64,000 bases of DNA from Streptomyces koelreuteriae (GTDB lineage Bacteria; Actinomycetota; Actinomycetes; Streptomycetales; Streptomycetaceae). The notes beneath the pieces are model-generated. The model made no database searches. It saw nothing but the letters and a program-made list of their open reading frames with translations, and was not told the origin of the DNA. The stretch is taken from NCBI RefSeq assembly GCF_018604545.1, contig NZ_CP075896.1, positions 5,518,001 through 5,582,000 of the forward strand, read 5' to 3'. Position numbers and translations under genes: made by a program. Below are positions 19,417 to 27,149 of the stretch, in pieces; within the stretch, counting starts at the first letter, position 1, and the number at the start of each line of letters is the position of its first letter.

Positions 19417-21177
19417 ATGTCGCGCACACGCTCAGTCGCAGGCTCCGGCCAGGGCATCCACCGTCGTTCCGTCCTCGCCGCCGGCGGCGCGGTCGCCCTC
19501 TCCGCGGGCGTCGGCTACGCCCTGCGGCCCAGCGACAGCCAGGCCGCCACGCCGGCCAAGGGGGCGACCGAGGCCGTCGCCGCCTCCTCGCGCCAGGCAC
19601 CCGCCGCGCCGCTGGCCCCCTACACCAAGGGCACCACCCTCGCCTCCGTCGCCACCCCGCGCGGCGGCTCCGGCTACCGGCGCCTGGGCGACGGCCCCGG
19701 CTGGCAGCGCGTCGTGCGCTCCGACCTGGCCGCGCCCAAGTCCGGCCGCGCCGGGCGCCGTACCCCGCTCGCGGCGTTCGTGCAGCTCACCGACCTGCAC
19801 ATCATCGACGCCCAGCACCCGCTGCGCCTGGAGTACCTCCGCTCGGCCGACACACGCGCCTGGCGGCCGCACGAGGCGCTGACCGTGCAGGGCGCCATCG
19901 CGCTGGTGGAGCGGATCAACGCGCTCCGCGGCGCCCCCGTCACCGGCGCCCCGCTGCACTTCGCCATGACCACCGGCGACAACACGGACAACAATGCCAA
20001 GTCCGAGCTGGACTGGTTCCTGAAGATCATGAGCGGCGGGCGCATCACGCCCAACACCGGGGACCCGCGCACCTACGAGGGAGTCCAGAACAGCGGCCTC
20101 AAGCAGTACTGGCAGCCGGACGCCGCCCTCCGCGACAGCGACAAGCAGGCCGGCTTCCCCAAGCTCGACGGCTTCCTCAAGGCCGCAGTCCGTGAGGTCC
20201 GCAGCCCCGGCCTCAACCTGCCCTGGTACTCCACCGTCGGCAACCACGACTCCCTGCCGATGGGCTGCTACGCCTCGCACGGCGACTCCTACCTCACCGA
20301 ACTCGCCGTCGGCGGCAAGAAGCTGATGAACGTCTCCGCGGCGGAGGCGCAGCAGCTCCAGGCGCAGATCAAGAAGGCCCGGGACCCCCAGGGCGTCCGC
20401 TATCACGACTTCCTCAAGTCCCATGCGCGTGACATGCGTTCGGTCACGCCCGACGAGAGCCGCGCCCCCTTCACTCAGGCCGAGTACCTCCAGGCCCACC
20501 TGGACCCCGCCCACCGCGGCATCGGCCCGGCCGGTCACGGCTACTCCTCCGCCAACCTGGACGCGGGCACCCAGTACTACGTCTTCCGCATCTCCGACGA
20601 CGTCATCGGCATCAGCCTGGACACCACCGACGCGGGCGGCCACTACGAGGGCTCCCTCGGCACGGCCCAGATGAAGTGGCTGGAGAAGACCCTGCGGGAG
20701 AACAAGGACTCCCACGCGGTGATCTTCAGCCATCACACCAGCAAGACGATGACGAACCTCCGCAACGACCCGTCCCGGCCGGGCGAGCGCCGCCACAGCG
20801 GCCAGGAGGTCCTCGCCCTCCTCGGCGGCCACCGCAACGTGCTCGCCTGGGTGAACGGCCACATCCACAAGAACGTCATCACCCCGCACTCGATGTCCGG
20901 CGGCGGTACCTTCTGGGAGATCTCCACCGCCTCCCACGTCGACTTCCCCCAGCTCGCCCGGGTCATCGAGCTGACCGACAACAAGGACGGCACGATCTCC
21001 CTGTTCACCACCCTGGTGGAGTCCTCGGCCCCGCACCGCACGGACTTCTCCGACCTCTCCCAGACCGGCCTCGCGGCCCTCTACCGCGAGCTGTCCCTCA
21101 ACGCCCCCGGCGCGAACCCGAACCTCGGCGGCGATCCCGAGGACCGCAACACCGAGCTGGTGCTGAAGAAGGGCTGA
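19417..21177 (+). CDS. Tat-exported calcineurin-like metallophosphoesterase (TIGR03767-like)
   Basis: Secreted enzyme of 586 aa. ATG 19417 follows GGGGAG by 8 bases and gives a twin-arginine signal (HRRSVLAAGGAVALSAGVGY). The binuclear metal motifs are present in order: TDLHIID (D-x-H), TTGDNTDNN (GDxxDN), VGNHDSLP (GNHD), FSHHTSK and VNGHIHKN (GHxH). The overall organisation and length match the actinobacterial TIGR03767 metallophosphoesterases. The expected reaction is phosphomonoester or diester hydrolysis outside the membrane; the substrate is unknown. Downstream, after a triple 15-bp repeat, comes a DD-peptidase-like gene that probably has its own promoter. Confidence 0.93.
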   Translation: MSRTRSVAGSGQGIHRRSVLAAGGAVALSAGVGYALRPSDSQAATPAKGATEAVAASSRQAPAAPLAPYTKGTTLASVATPRGGSGYRRLGDGPGWQRVVRSDLAAPKSGRAGRRTPLAAFVQLTDLHIIDAQHPLRLEYLRSADTRAWRPHEALTVQGAIALVERINALRGAPVTGAPLHFAMTTGDNTDNNAKSELDWFLKIMSGGRITPNTGDPRTYEGVQNSGLKQYWQPDAALRDSDKQAGFPKLDGFLKAAVREVRSPGLNLPWYSTVGNHDSLPMGCYASHGDSYLTELAVGGKKLMNVSAAEAQQLQAQIKKARDPQGVRYHDFLKSHARDMRSVTPDESRAPFTQAEYLQAHLDPAHRGIGPAGHGYSSANLDAGTQYYVFRISDDVIGISLDTTDAGGHYEGSLGTAQMKWLEKTLRENKDSHAVIFSHHTSKTMTNLRNDPSRPGERRHSGQEVLALLGGHRNVLAWVNGHIHKNVITPHSMSGGGTFWEISTASHVDFPQLARVIELTDNKDGTISLFTTLVESSAPHRTDFSDLSQTGLAALYRELSLNAPGANPNLGGDPEDRNTELVLKKG

Positions 21178-21243
21178 TTCCGGCTCAACCCGGCCGGACC
21201 CGATCAACCCGGGCGGCGGGGCCGGGGTCCCAACCCCTGACAC

Positions 21244-21288
21244 AGCTCGATGTGACAGAGCTCGATGTGACAGAGCTCGATGTGACAG
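21244..21288 (+). repeat. Three perfect 15-bp tandem repeats upstream of the DD-peptidase-like gene
   Basis: AGCTCGATGTGACAG occurs three times without a mismatch (21244-21258, 21259-21273, 21274-21288), ending 14 bp before the next start codon. Each unit carries GTGACAG, so the sites repeat every 15 bp. It may be a regulator-binding array or a recent tandem duplication in the leader. Confidence 0.95.
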
Positions 21289-21302
21289 GGGGAAACGGGG
21301 AC

Positions 21303-22445
21303 ATGAGGAAGCAGCTGCGTACGACCCTGATGGCGGCGAAGGCCGTGGCTCTGACGGCGGCCCTGGCCGCTCCGGCGCTGGCCGCTCCGTCCAACGGTGG
21401 TCACGAGGCGACCCGGCAGGCGGTACGGGCCGCGGTCGCCGACGGCGTCCCGGGCGTGACCCTGACCGTGCGGCGGGGGCACGGCACCTGGGCGGCCACG
21501 GCCGGCGTCGGCGACCTCGAGACGGGCAAGCCGCGTTCGACGGCGGACCACTACCGGGTCGCCAGCGTCACGAAGACGTTCGTCGCGACCGTCGTCCTGC
21601 AACTGGAGGCGGAGGGACTGCTGTCGCTGGACGACACGGTGGAGGAGTGGCTGCCGGGCGTGGTCCGGGGCAACGGCCACGACGGCCGGAAGATCACGCT
21701 GCGCCAGCTCCTCAACCACTCCAGCGGCATCTTCGACTACCTGCGTGACACCGGCTTCCAGCAGAAGTACATGACCCCGGACGGCTTCATGAAGCACCGC
21801 TTCGACCAGGCCTCCCCCGAGGACGCGATCGCCATCGCCATGGGGAACAAGCCGCACTTCGATGAGCCGGGCACGTCGTTCGCGTACTCCAACACCAACT
21901 ACGTCCTGGCCGCGCGGGTGATCGAGAAGGCCACGGGCAGCGACGACTACGCCGACGAGATCGAACGGCGGATCATCGCCCCGCTGAAGCTGTCCTCCAC
22001 ATCGGTCCCCACCCGGGTCACCCTGCCCCGGCCCAGCAGCCGCGCGTACTCCAAGCTGGCCAAGACGGACACGGGCCCGACGTACGACGTCACGGAGCTG
22101 AACCCGCGCCTGGCCTACGGCTCCGGCCAGATGGTCTCCAGCTCGGCCGACCTGACCCGCTTCTACTCGGCCCTGCTCCGGGGCAAGCTGCTTCGGCCCG
22201 AGCAGCTGAAGGAGATGAAGACCACGATTCCCTCCAGCCGCGACACCAACCGCTACGGTCTGGGGCTCGTCGACCGCAAGCTTGAGTGTGGCGTCCACGT
22301 CTGGGGCCACGACGGCGGCATCTTCGGCTCGAACACGGACGTGGTGACGACCGAGGACGGCCGGCACTCCCTCGCCGTCAACTTCAACGGCGACTGGTCG
22401 GGAAGCACCGACGCGATCATCGAGGCGGAGTTCTGCGGTAAGTAG
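21303..22445 (+). CDS. Secreted serine beta-lactamase / D-alanyl-D-alanine carboxypeptidase-like hydrolase
   Basis: Exported class C beta-lactamase-fold enzyme of 380 aa. It has a signal peptide (residues 1-28, ending ALAAPALAA), catalytic Ser88-x-x-Lys91 in ASVTKTF, Tyr195-Ser-Asn in AYSNTNY and a third motif HDGG at 336-339 in WGHDGGIFGS, replacing KTG as in the Streptomyces R61 DD-carboxypeptidase (HTG). The expected activity is hydrolysis of the terminal D-Ala of peptidoglycan stem peptides or a related esterase/peptidase activity. ATG 21303 follows GGGGG/GGGG purine runs. The 15-bp tandem repeats immediately upstream probably fall in its promoter or leader. Confidence 0.93.
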   Translation: MRKQLRTTLMAAKAVALTAALAAPALAAPSNGGHEATRQAVRAAVADGVPGVTLTVRRGHGTWAATAGVGDLETGKPRSTADHYRVASVTKTFVATVVLQLEAEGLLSLDDTVEEWLPGVVRGNGHDGRKITLRQLLNHSSGIFDYLRDTGFQQKYMTPDGFMKHRFDQASPEDAIAIAMGNKPHFDEPGTSFAYSNTNYVLAARVIEKATGSDDYADEIERRIIAPLKLSSTSVPTRVTLPRPSSRAYSKLAKTDTGPTYDVTELNPRLAYGSGQMVSSSADLTRFYSALLRGKLLRPEQLKEMKTTIPSSRDTNRYGLGLVDRKLECGVHVWGHDGGIFGSNTDVVTTEDGRHSLAVNFNGDWSGSTDAIIEAEFCGK

Positions 22446-22452
22446 CTGGTCG

Positions 22453-22671
22453 CTACGGCTTCTCTTCTCGGCCTACATGGGTGAGGAACGCCGTCCACGC
22501 GGCCGGGGGGAGGAGCAGGGCGGGGCCGGTGGGGGTTTTGGAGTCGCGGATGGCTATGGAGGGGGAGAGGTGGGTGGCTTCCAGGCAGTTCTGGCCGGTG
22601 CCGTCGCTGTAGGACGACTTGAACCAGGACTGGGCGGAGGCGAGTTCGTGCGCGGCAGGGTGCGTGGGCAT
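22453..22671 (-). CDS. DUF397 domain protein (WhiJ-triad member)
   Basis: Small protein of 72 aa with the DUF397 core: WFKSSYSDGTGQNCLEATHL, then IAIRDSKTPTGPAL and a C-terminal WTAFLTHV. It lies three bases downstream of the HTH regulator gene, so it is translationally coupled. DUF397 proteins next to an HTH regulator and an HATPase protein are the common WhiJ-type developmental triads of Streptomyces. They are thought to bind or counteract the HTH partner. Confidence 0.93.
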   Translation of the reverse strand: MPTHPAAHELASAQSWFKSSYSDGTGQNCLEATHLSPSIAIRDSKTPTGPALLLPPAAWTAFLTHVGREEKP

Positions 22672-22674
22672 GGT

Positions 22675-23556
22675 CTACAGCTCTCGTTGTAGTCGGTGCA
22701 GGAAGTCGGGAGTGTCCTCGGGCGGCAGGGCTGATGCTGTCATGGCTTCGAACCGACGGATGAAACGATCGACCACACGGCGCTTGTCCGAGGTGTGGGT
22801 GGCTCCCCACGGGCTGTCGATCTGGACGCGCGGCGGCAGTTCGTCTCCGAGGTCGAGGATCGCGAAGTCGTTCGTCGAGCGATAGCCGGGGCGGAAGGGC
22901 AGCACCTGGATCGTGATGTGCTCCCAGCCCGACATCTTCTCGATCCTCGTGTACTGCTCGCGCATCACCTCGCTCCCTCCGACCGGGTACCGAAGTGCGG
23001 CTTCCCCGAGGATGACGTGCAGCTTGACGGGGCTTTCCCGGGTGAGCACCTCCTGGCGCTTCATCCGCAGCTCAACGCTACTGCGTACGAACTCCGCCGT
23101 GGTGTCCTCGATGGGCTTGTGAGCCTCCAGGAGGGCGCGGGCATACGGTTGCGTCTGGAGCAGGCCGTAGACCAGGGTCGGGTGGTACACCTTCATGCTG
23201 CGGGACTCGGGTTCCAGCCCGACGAACGCCGGCATCCCGGCGGGCATGAGCCCCCGGTACTGGGTCAGCCAGTCCTGCTGGTTGGACTCCTTGTTGAGGC
23301 TCATCAGCGACTCGATGACGTCCTCGTCGGAGACCCCGTATTTGTCCAGCAGCTTCCGCAGATCTCCGATGTTCCGGAAGTTCAGCGCGCCCTGCTCGAT
23401 CCGCAGCAGCGAGGCCTCGGAGATACGCAGCCCTTGTACCGCCTGCTTACGGGTGAGCCCGCCCCCTCGATCGCCGAGACCGCAGCTCTCCCGCAACTGG
23501 CGCAGTTGCAGACCAAGTTCGAGTCGCTGTGCCGTGCGCCCACGCTTGGCAGCCAT
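22675..23556 (-). CDS. Helix-turn-helix regulator, WhiJ/Scr1-associated family (XRE plus DUF5753)
   Basis: Regulator of 293 aa. The N-terminal XRE-type HTH (about 14-70) contains LRQLRESCGL, LTRKQAVQGLRISEASLLRIEQG and the following dimer helix. The remaining about 200 residues form the DUF5753-type domain with the hallmarks VYHPTLVYGLLQTQPYARAL, VELRMKRQEVLTRE and ILGEAALRYPVGG. ATG 23556 follows AAGGGA by 8 bases. The DUF397 gene is coupled downstream and a divergent HATPase gene lies 200 bp upstream. Members of this family influence sporulation and secondary metabolism, so it is a candidate regulator of the adjacent Dap cluster (inference). Confidence 0.93.
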   Translation of the reverse strand: MAAKRGRTAQRLELGLQLRQLRESCGLGDRGGGLTRKQAVQGLRISEASLLRIEQGALNFRNIGDLRKLLDKYGVSDEDVIESLMSLNKESNQQDWLTQYRGLMPAGMPAFVGLEPESRSMKVYHPTLVYGLLQTQPYARALLEAHKPIEDTTAEFVRSSVELRMKRQEVLTRESPVKLHVILGEAALRYPVGGSEVMREQYTRIEKMSGWEHITIQVLPFRPGYRSTNDFAILDLGDELPPRVQIDSPWGATHTSDKRRVVDRFIRRFEAMTASALPPEDTPDFLHRLQREL

Positions 23557-23757
23557 GTGCACTGTCCCTTCGATCCAGCACGCTGTGCTTGTGCCCGTGT
23601 ACCGAGTGTGACACGGCCTGTGCGGGCGCTGCAGGTGAATGTGCACATGTAGGCATAGTCCAATCCTGACTTCTCTGAAATTTCTGGGGAGTTTCGATTG
23701 CTGGTCGATCGGCCTGCTCGAGACCGTAAAGGGGCAGCTCAAGCGAAAGGGACCCCC

Positions 23758-24174
23758 ATGCCCCACCCCCACACCCCTGCCCTCCTCACCCACGACTGGT
23801 CCATGGGCTACCCCATGACCCTCCGCAGCGTCCGGCTGGCCCGGCTGCACACCCGGAGACGGCTGACGATGTGGAACTGGGCCGGAGACCTCGACGACGC
23901 CGTGCTCGTCACGTCGGAGCTCGTCGCTAACGCGGTACTGCACGGCAGGGTCGTAGGGCACGAACTGTGGTTGCGGCAAGCCGTGCTGGAGGACGGCCGG
24001 CTGTCCATCGAGGTCTCGGACCCCGTACGGGCGTTTCCGGAGGTCAGGGAGGGGGCGGGAGGAGAGACCGGCCGGGGTCTGGTCGTGGTGTCCGGGATCG
24101 CCGAGGAACTGGACTGGTTCCTGCGCGAGGAGGTCGGCAAGACGGTACGGGCACGCCTTGCGGCCGGTGGGTGA
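23758..24174 (+). CDS. HATPase_c ATP-binding protein (anti-sigma/RsbW-like, WhiJ-triad member)
   Basis: Protein of 138 aa with a GHKL ATPase core: N-box ELVANAVLHGR (residues about 57-67), a D-box in IEVSDPVRAFP and the G2-like segment GRGLVVVSGIAEEL. It lacks a histidine-kinase phosphoacceptor region, so it is of the anti-sigma/serine kinase type. The start ATG 23758 follows AAAGGGA at 5 bases. It is divergent from the HTH/DUF397 pair and completes the WhiJ-type triad. A large palindrome begins 36 bp after its stop and may terminate its transcript. Confidence 0.9.
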   Translation: MPHPHTPALLTHDWSMGYPMTLRSVRLARLHTRRRLTMWNWAGDLDDAVLVTSELVANAVLHGRVVGHELWLRQAVLEDGRLSIEVSDPVRAFPEVREGAGGETGRGLVVVSGIAEELDWFLREEVGKTVRARLAAGG

Positions 24175-24210
24175 CACAACTGTCGGGGCCGCCCGCTTCT
24201 TTGCCAGTGT

Positions 24211-24299
24211 CGTGCTGCGGCGAGCCGAGTAAAGGGCGCTGCGCGTCGCCTGCGGCGATCGGCCTTCGGCCGCCCCTTGACTCGCCTCGCCGCAGCACG
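24211..24299. repeat. 89-bp cloverleaf-like palindrome at the left edge of the Dap cluster
   Basis: Arm 24211-24238 (CGTGCTGCGGCGAG...) pairs with 24271-24299 with only two mismatches and one bulge over 28-29 bases. The loop holds two further hairpins: TCGCC-TGC-GGCGA (24246-24258) and CGGCC-TTC-GGCCG (24260-24272). It may be a REP/MITE-like dispersed repeat, a structured RNA, or a large terminator for the HATPase gene. It marks the junction between the regulatory triad and the biosynthetic cluster. Confidence 0.85.
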
Positions 24300-24662
24300 G
24301 GAGAGAAGCGAGCGAACGGCCCGGAAAGGCGGGTGGCCGAGCCCTGTGTGCGGTCATCGGCCCGTTGGCCTGCCGGGCGGCGTGGGCGTACGCGCCCGCA
24401 GCGAGCAGCACGCCGGGTGGGATCGGCGGCGATCGGAGCGTCTGGGCGCTTACGGAGGGTGTTGGTCCAGGCAGGGCGAGGTGCTGGTGGCCGAAGGGCT
24501 CCGATCGGCCATCTATGAGGCGTGAGGCATCCGGCTGGTGAGATACCCGCTCACGTTTCGAGAAGTTCGAGAAGAACGACCGGACCTTCCATACCTCGGC
24601 TGCCCGGCTACGAACCCCTAGTGAGGCAGAGCAGAAAAGTCGGCACCCGAGGGGGTTTTCTC
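24300..24662. other. Intergenic region before the Dap cluster
   Basis: 363 bp with no convincing gene. It holds dispersed GC palindromes (for example GGCGTGGGCGTACGCGCCCGC near 24384) and TTTCGAGAAGTTCGAGAAG near 24557-24575, a direct repeat of TTCGAGAAG. The promoter of the cluster must lie here. The ribosome-binding GAGGGGG at about 24649-24655 serves the first gene. Confidence 0.45.
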
Positions 24663-27149
24663 ATGGCGGGACAGCAGCTCCAGGAGGTGGTCAGGGGCTC
24701 CGTTGTCGCCGAGCGGTTCGCCGCGTTGCTGGCGGAGGTCGCTCATCTGGACGAGGTGCGGATCGACAGCGACTTCTTCGATGATCTCGGCGCCGACTCC
24801 CTGGTGATGGCGCACTTCTGCGCACGGGTGCGGAACCTGCCCGACCTGCCGGCGGTGTCGATGCGGGACGTGTACCGGCATCCGACCGCCGGGGGACTGG
24901 CGGCCGCACTGGTCGACAGCACCCCGCGACCGCCGGTCGAAACCGGGGTGCCCAGTCCATCGGGACTGCCCAGGGCACCGGTGACAACACCGGTGCCGCC
25001 GACCGGCCGCCCGCACCGTGTGCTGTGCGGGGCGCTGCAGATGCTGGCCTTCCTCGGTTACTCCTTCCTTCTCGCCTTCGTCACCGCACAGGGCTACGAA
25101 TGGATCGCCGCGCAGGAGCATCTGCTCGACGCCTATCTACGGAGCGTCGTGTTCGGTGCCGCGCTGTTCGTCGTGCTGTGTGCCCTGCCCGTGGTCGCCA
25201 AGTGGGTGCTGATCGGCCGGTTCACGCCACGGCGGTTCCGCGTCTGGAGCCTCACCTACTTTCGGTTCTGGCTGGTCAAGACGCTGATCCGGTCGAGCCC
25301 GCTGGTCCTGTTCGCCGGATCGCCGCTCTACCCGCTCTATCTGAGGGCCCTGGGCGCGCGGATCGGCAAGGGCGTGACGATCCTGTCGCGCAGCGCCCCC
25401 GTCTGCACCGATCTGCTGTCTGTCGGTGACGGCACGCTCGTCCGCAAGGACGCGCTGCTCAGTTGCTACCGCGCGGTCGACGGTGTGATCGAGACGGGGC
25501 CGGTCACCCTGGGCCGGGGCGCGGTCGTGAGTGAGGTGACGGTGCTGGACATCGGGTCCCGGCTGGGGGACGGGGCCAGGCTCGCGCACGCGTCCTCCCT
25601 GCACACCGGGCAGACGGTCCCCGACGGTGAGCACTGGCACGGTTCCCCGGCCCAGCCGGCGGACGGGGCCTTTCCGGAGGTGGAGCCCGCCCGGTGCGGC
25701 ACCGCGCGGCGAGCGACGCACGGGGTTCTGATGCTGCTCACGGCGCTGCTGGTGTATCTGCCGCTCGCGGTGGGCTGCCTGGACGTGCTGCTCTCCCGGA
25801 TGCTGGAGGGATCCGCCGTGCTGAAGGGCGGGGCGACGGTGCTCTATGTCGACCTGCTGATCGTCACGGTCGTCGTCTTCTTCGGCGGGGTGCTCGCCGC
25901 GCTGGCGGTCCTGGCCACCGTCCCCCGGCTGCTGGGTAGCTTCGTACGGCCCGGCCGGACGTACCCGCTCTTCGGCTTCCGCCACACCGTGCACCGCACG
26001 ATCGTCCTGATGACGAACAGGAAGTCCCTGACCCGGCTGTTCGGCGACAGCACGTGCATCGTCCACTACCTGCGCTGGATCGGGTATCGCCTCTCACCTG
26101 TGGAGCAGACGGGCTCCAACTTCGGCACCCAGGTCAAGCACGAGAGCCCCTTCTTGAGCGCGGTGGGTACCGGGACCATGGTCGCCGACGGGTTGTCCCT
26201 GATGAACGCCGAGTACTCCAGTACGTCGTTCCGGCTGTCGCGGACCTCGATCGGGGCGCACAACTTCCTCGGGAACCGGATCGCCTACCCGGTGGGTGGG
26301 CGGACCGGCGACAACTGCCTGCTGGGTACGAAGGTGGCGATTCCCGTCAGCGGGCCGCTTCGGCACGATGTCGGACTGCTCGGCTCGCCCTGCTTCGAGA
26401 TCCCTCGGTCGGTGGCGCGGGACAGCACCTTCGACGAACTCAAGGACGGGAACGGTCTCGGCCGTCGCCTCGCGGCCAAGAACCGGCACAACGCCGTCAC
26501 CATGGCCTGGCACCTGCTCACGGGGTGGCTGTTCTTCTTCAGTGTGGTTCTGCTGTTCGCGCTCGCCGCGAGTCAGTACCCGGTGTGGGGCACGGCGGCC
26601 CTCGCGCTCGCCAACGCCCTCCTGCTGCCGTTCACCCTGGTGTACTACGTCCTCCTGGAGCGGGCCGTCACGGTGGTGCACCGGCCGGAGCCGCTGTTCT
26701 GCTCGATCTACGACCGCCGGTTCTGGGTTCGTGAGCGGTACTGGAAGGTGCCGTCCGAGACGTATCTGCACGTCCTCGACGGGACACCGTTCAAGAGCCT
26801 CGTCTGGCGGCTGCTCGGCGTGCGGATCGGGGCCCGGGTCTTCGACGACGGCTGCGCCGTGACCGAGCGGCCCATGGTCCGGATCGGGGACGACTGCACC
26901 CTCAACGCGGGCAGCGTCCTGCAGTGCCACTCCCAGGAGGACGGCACGTTCAAGTCGGACCGCAGCGCGCTCGGCGCCCGCTGCACCCTCGGCGTCGGAG
27001 CGTTCGTGCACTACGGCGTGACGGTCGGGGACGGTGCCGTGCTGACGGCGGACTCCTTCCTGATGAAGGGCGAGACGGTCCCCGAACACACCCGCTGGGC
27101 GGGCAATCCGGCCCGCCCCCTGGACGACGGCGACGGAGGTGCGTGGTGA
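24663..27149 (+). CDS. Pls-type membrane synthetase lacking an adenylation domain (T-TM-hexapeptide tandem; TIGR02353-like)
   Basis: Membrane protein of 828 aa; ATG 24663 follows GAGGGGG. Residues about 10-85 are a thiolation domain with the phosphopantetheine Ser46 in DDLGADSLVMAHF. Three pairs of membrane helices follow (about 118-185, 355-420, 615-667). They alternate with three soluble domains rich in left-handed beta-helix hexapeptides (RIGKGVTILSRS; TSIGAHNFLGN; VRIGDDCTLNAGSVLQ). This tail is the non-ribosomal peptide synthetase terminal domain of epsilon-poly-L-lysine synthetase (Pls), where the tandem C-domains catalyse iterative peptide bond formation at the membrane. Pls itself begins with an adenylation domain, which is absent here and encoded by the next gene, overlapping by ATGA. 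The predicted role is polymerising an amino acid supplied in trans. Confidence 0.9.
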   Translation: MAGQQLQEVVRGSVVAERFAALLAEVAHLDEVRIDSDFFDDLGADSLVMAHFCARVRNLPDLPAVSMRDVYRHPTAGGLAAALVDSTPRPPVETGVPSPSGLPRAPVTTPVPPTGRPHRVLCGALQMLAFLGYSFLLAFVTAQGYEWIAAQEHLLDAYLRSVVFGAALFVVLCALPVVAKWVLIGRFTPRRFRVWSLTYFRFWLVKTLIRSSPLVLFAGSPLYPLYLRALGARIGKGVTILSRSAPVCTDLLSVGDGTLVRKDALLSCYRAVDGVIETGPVTLGRGAVVSEVTVLDIGSRLGDGARLAHASSLHTGQTVPDGEHWHGSPAQPADGAFPEVEPARCGTARRATHGVLMLLTALLVYLPLAVGCLDVLLSRMLEGSAVLKGGATVLYVDLLIVTVVVFFGGVLAALAVLATVPRLLGSFVRPGRTYPLFGFRHTVHRTIVLMTNRKSLTRLFGDSTCIVHYLRWIGYRLSPVEQTGSNFGTQVKHESPFLSAVGTGTMVADGLSLMNAEYSSTSFRLSRTSIGAHNFLGNRIAYPVGGRTGDNCLLGTKVAIPVSGPLRHDVGLLGSPCFEIPRSVARDSTFDELKDGNGLGRRLAAKNRHNAVTMAWHLLTGWLFFFSVVLLFALAASQYPVWGTAALALANALLLPFTLVYYVLLERAVTVVHRPEPLFCSIYDRRFWVRERYWKVPSETYLHVLDGTPFKSLVWRLLGVRIGARVFDDGCAVTERPMVRIGDDCTLNAGSVLQCHSQEDGTFKSDRSALGARCTLGVGAFVHYGVTVGDGAVLTADSFLMKGETVPEHTRWAGNPARPLDDGDGGAW

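Noticed and set aside
24663-27149. Complete epsilon-poly-lysine synthetase
   Set aside because: The chain begins with a thiolation domain and has no adenylation core motifs; only the terminal membrane part matches Pls.
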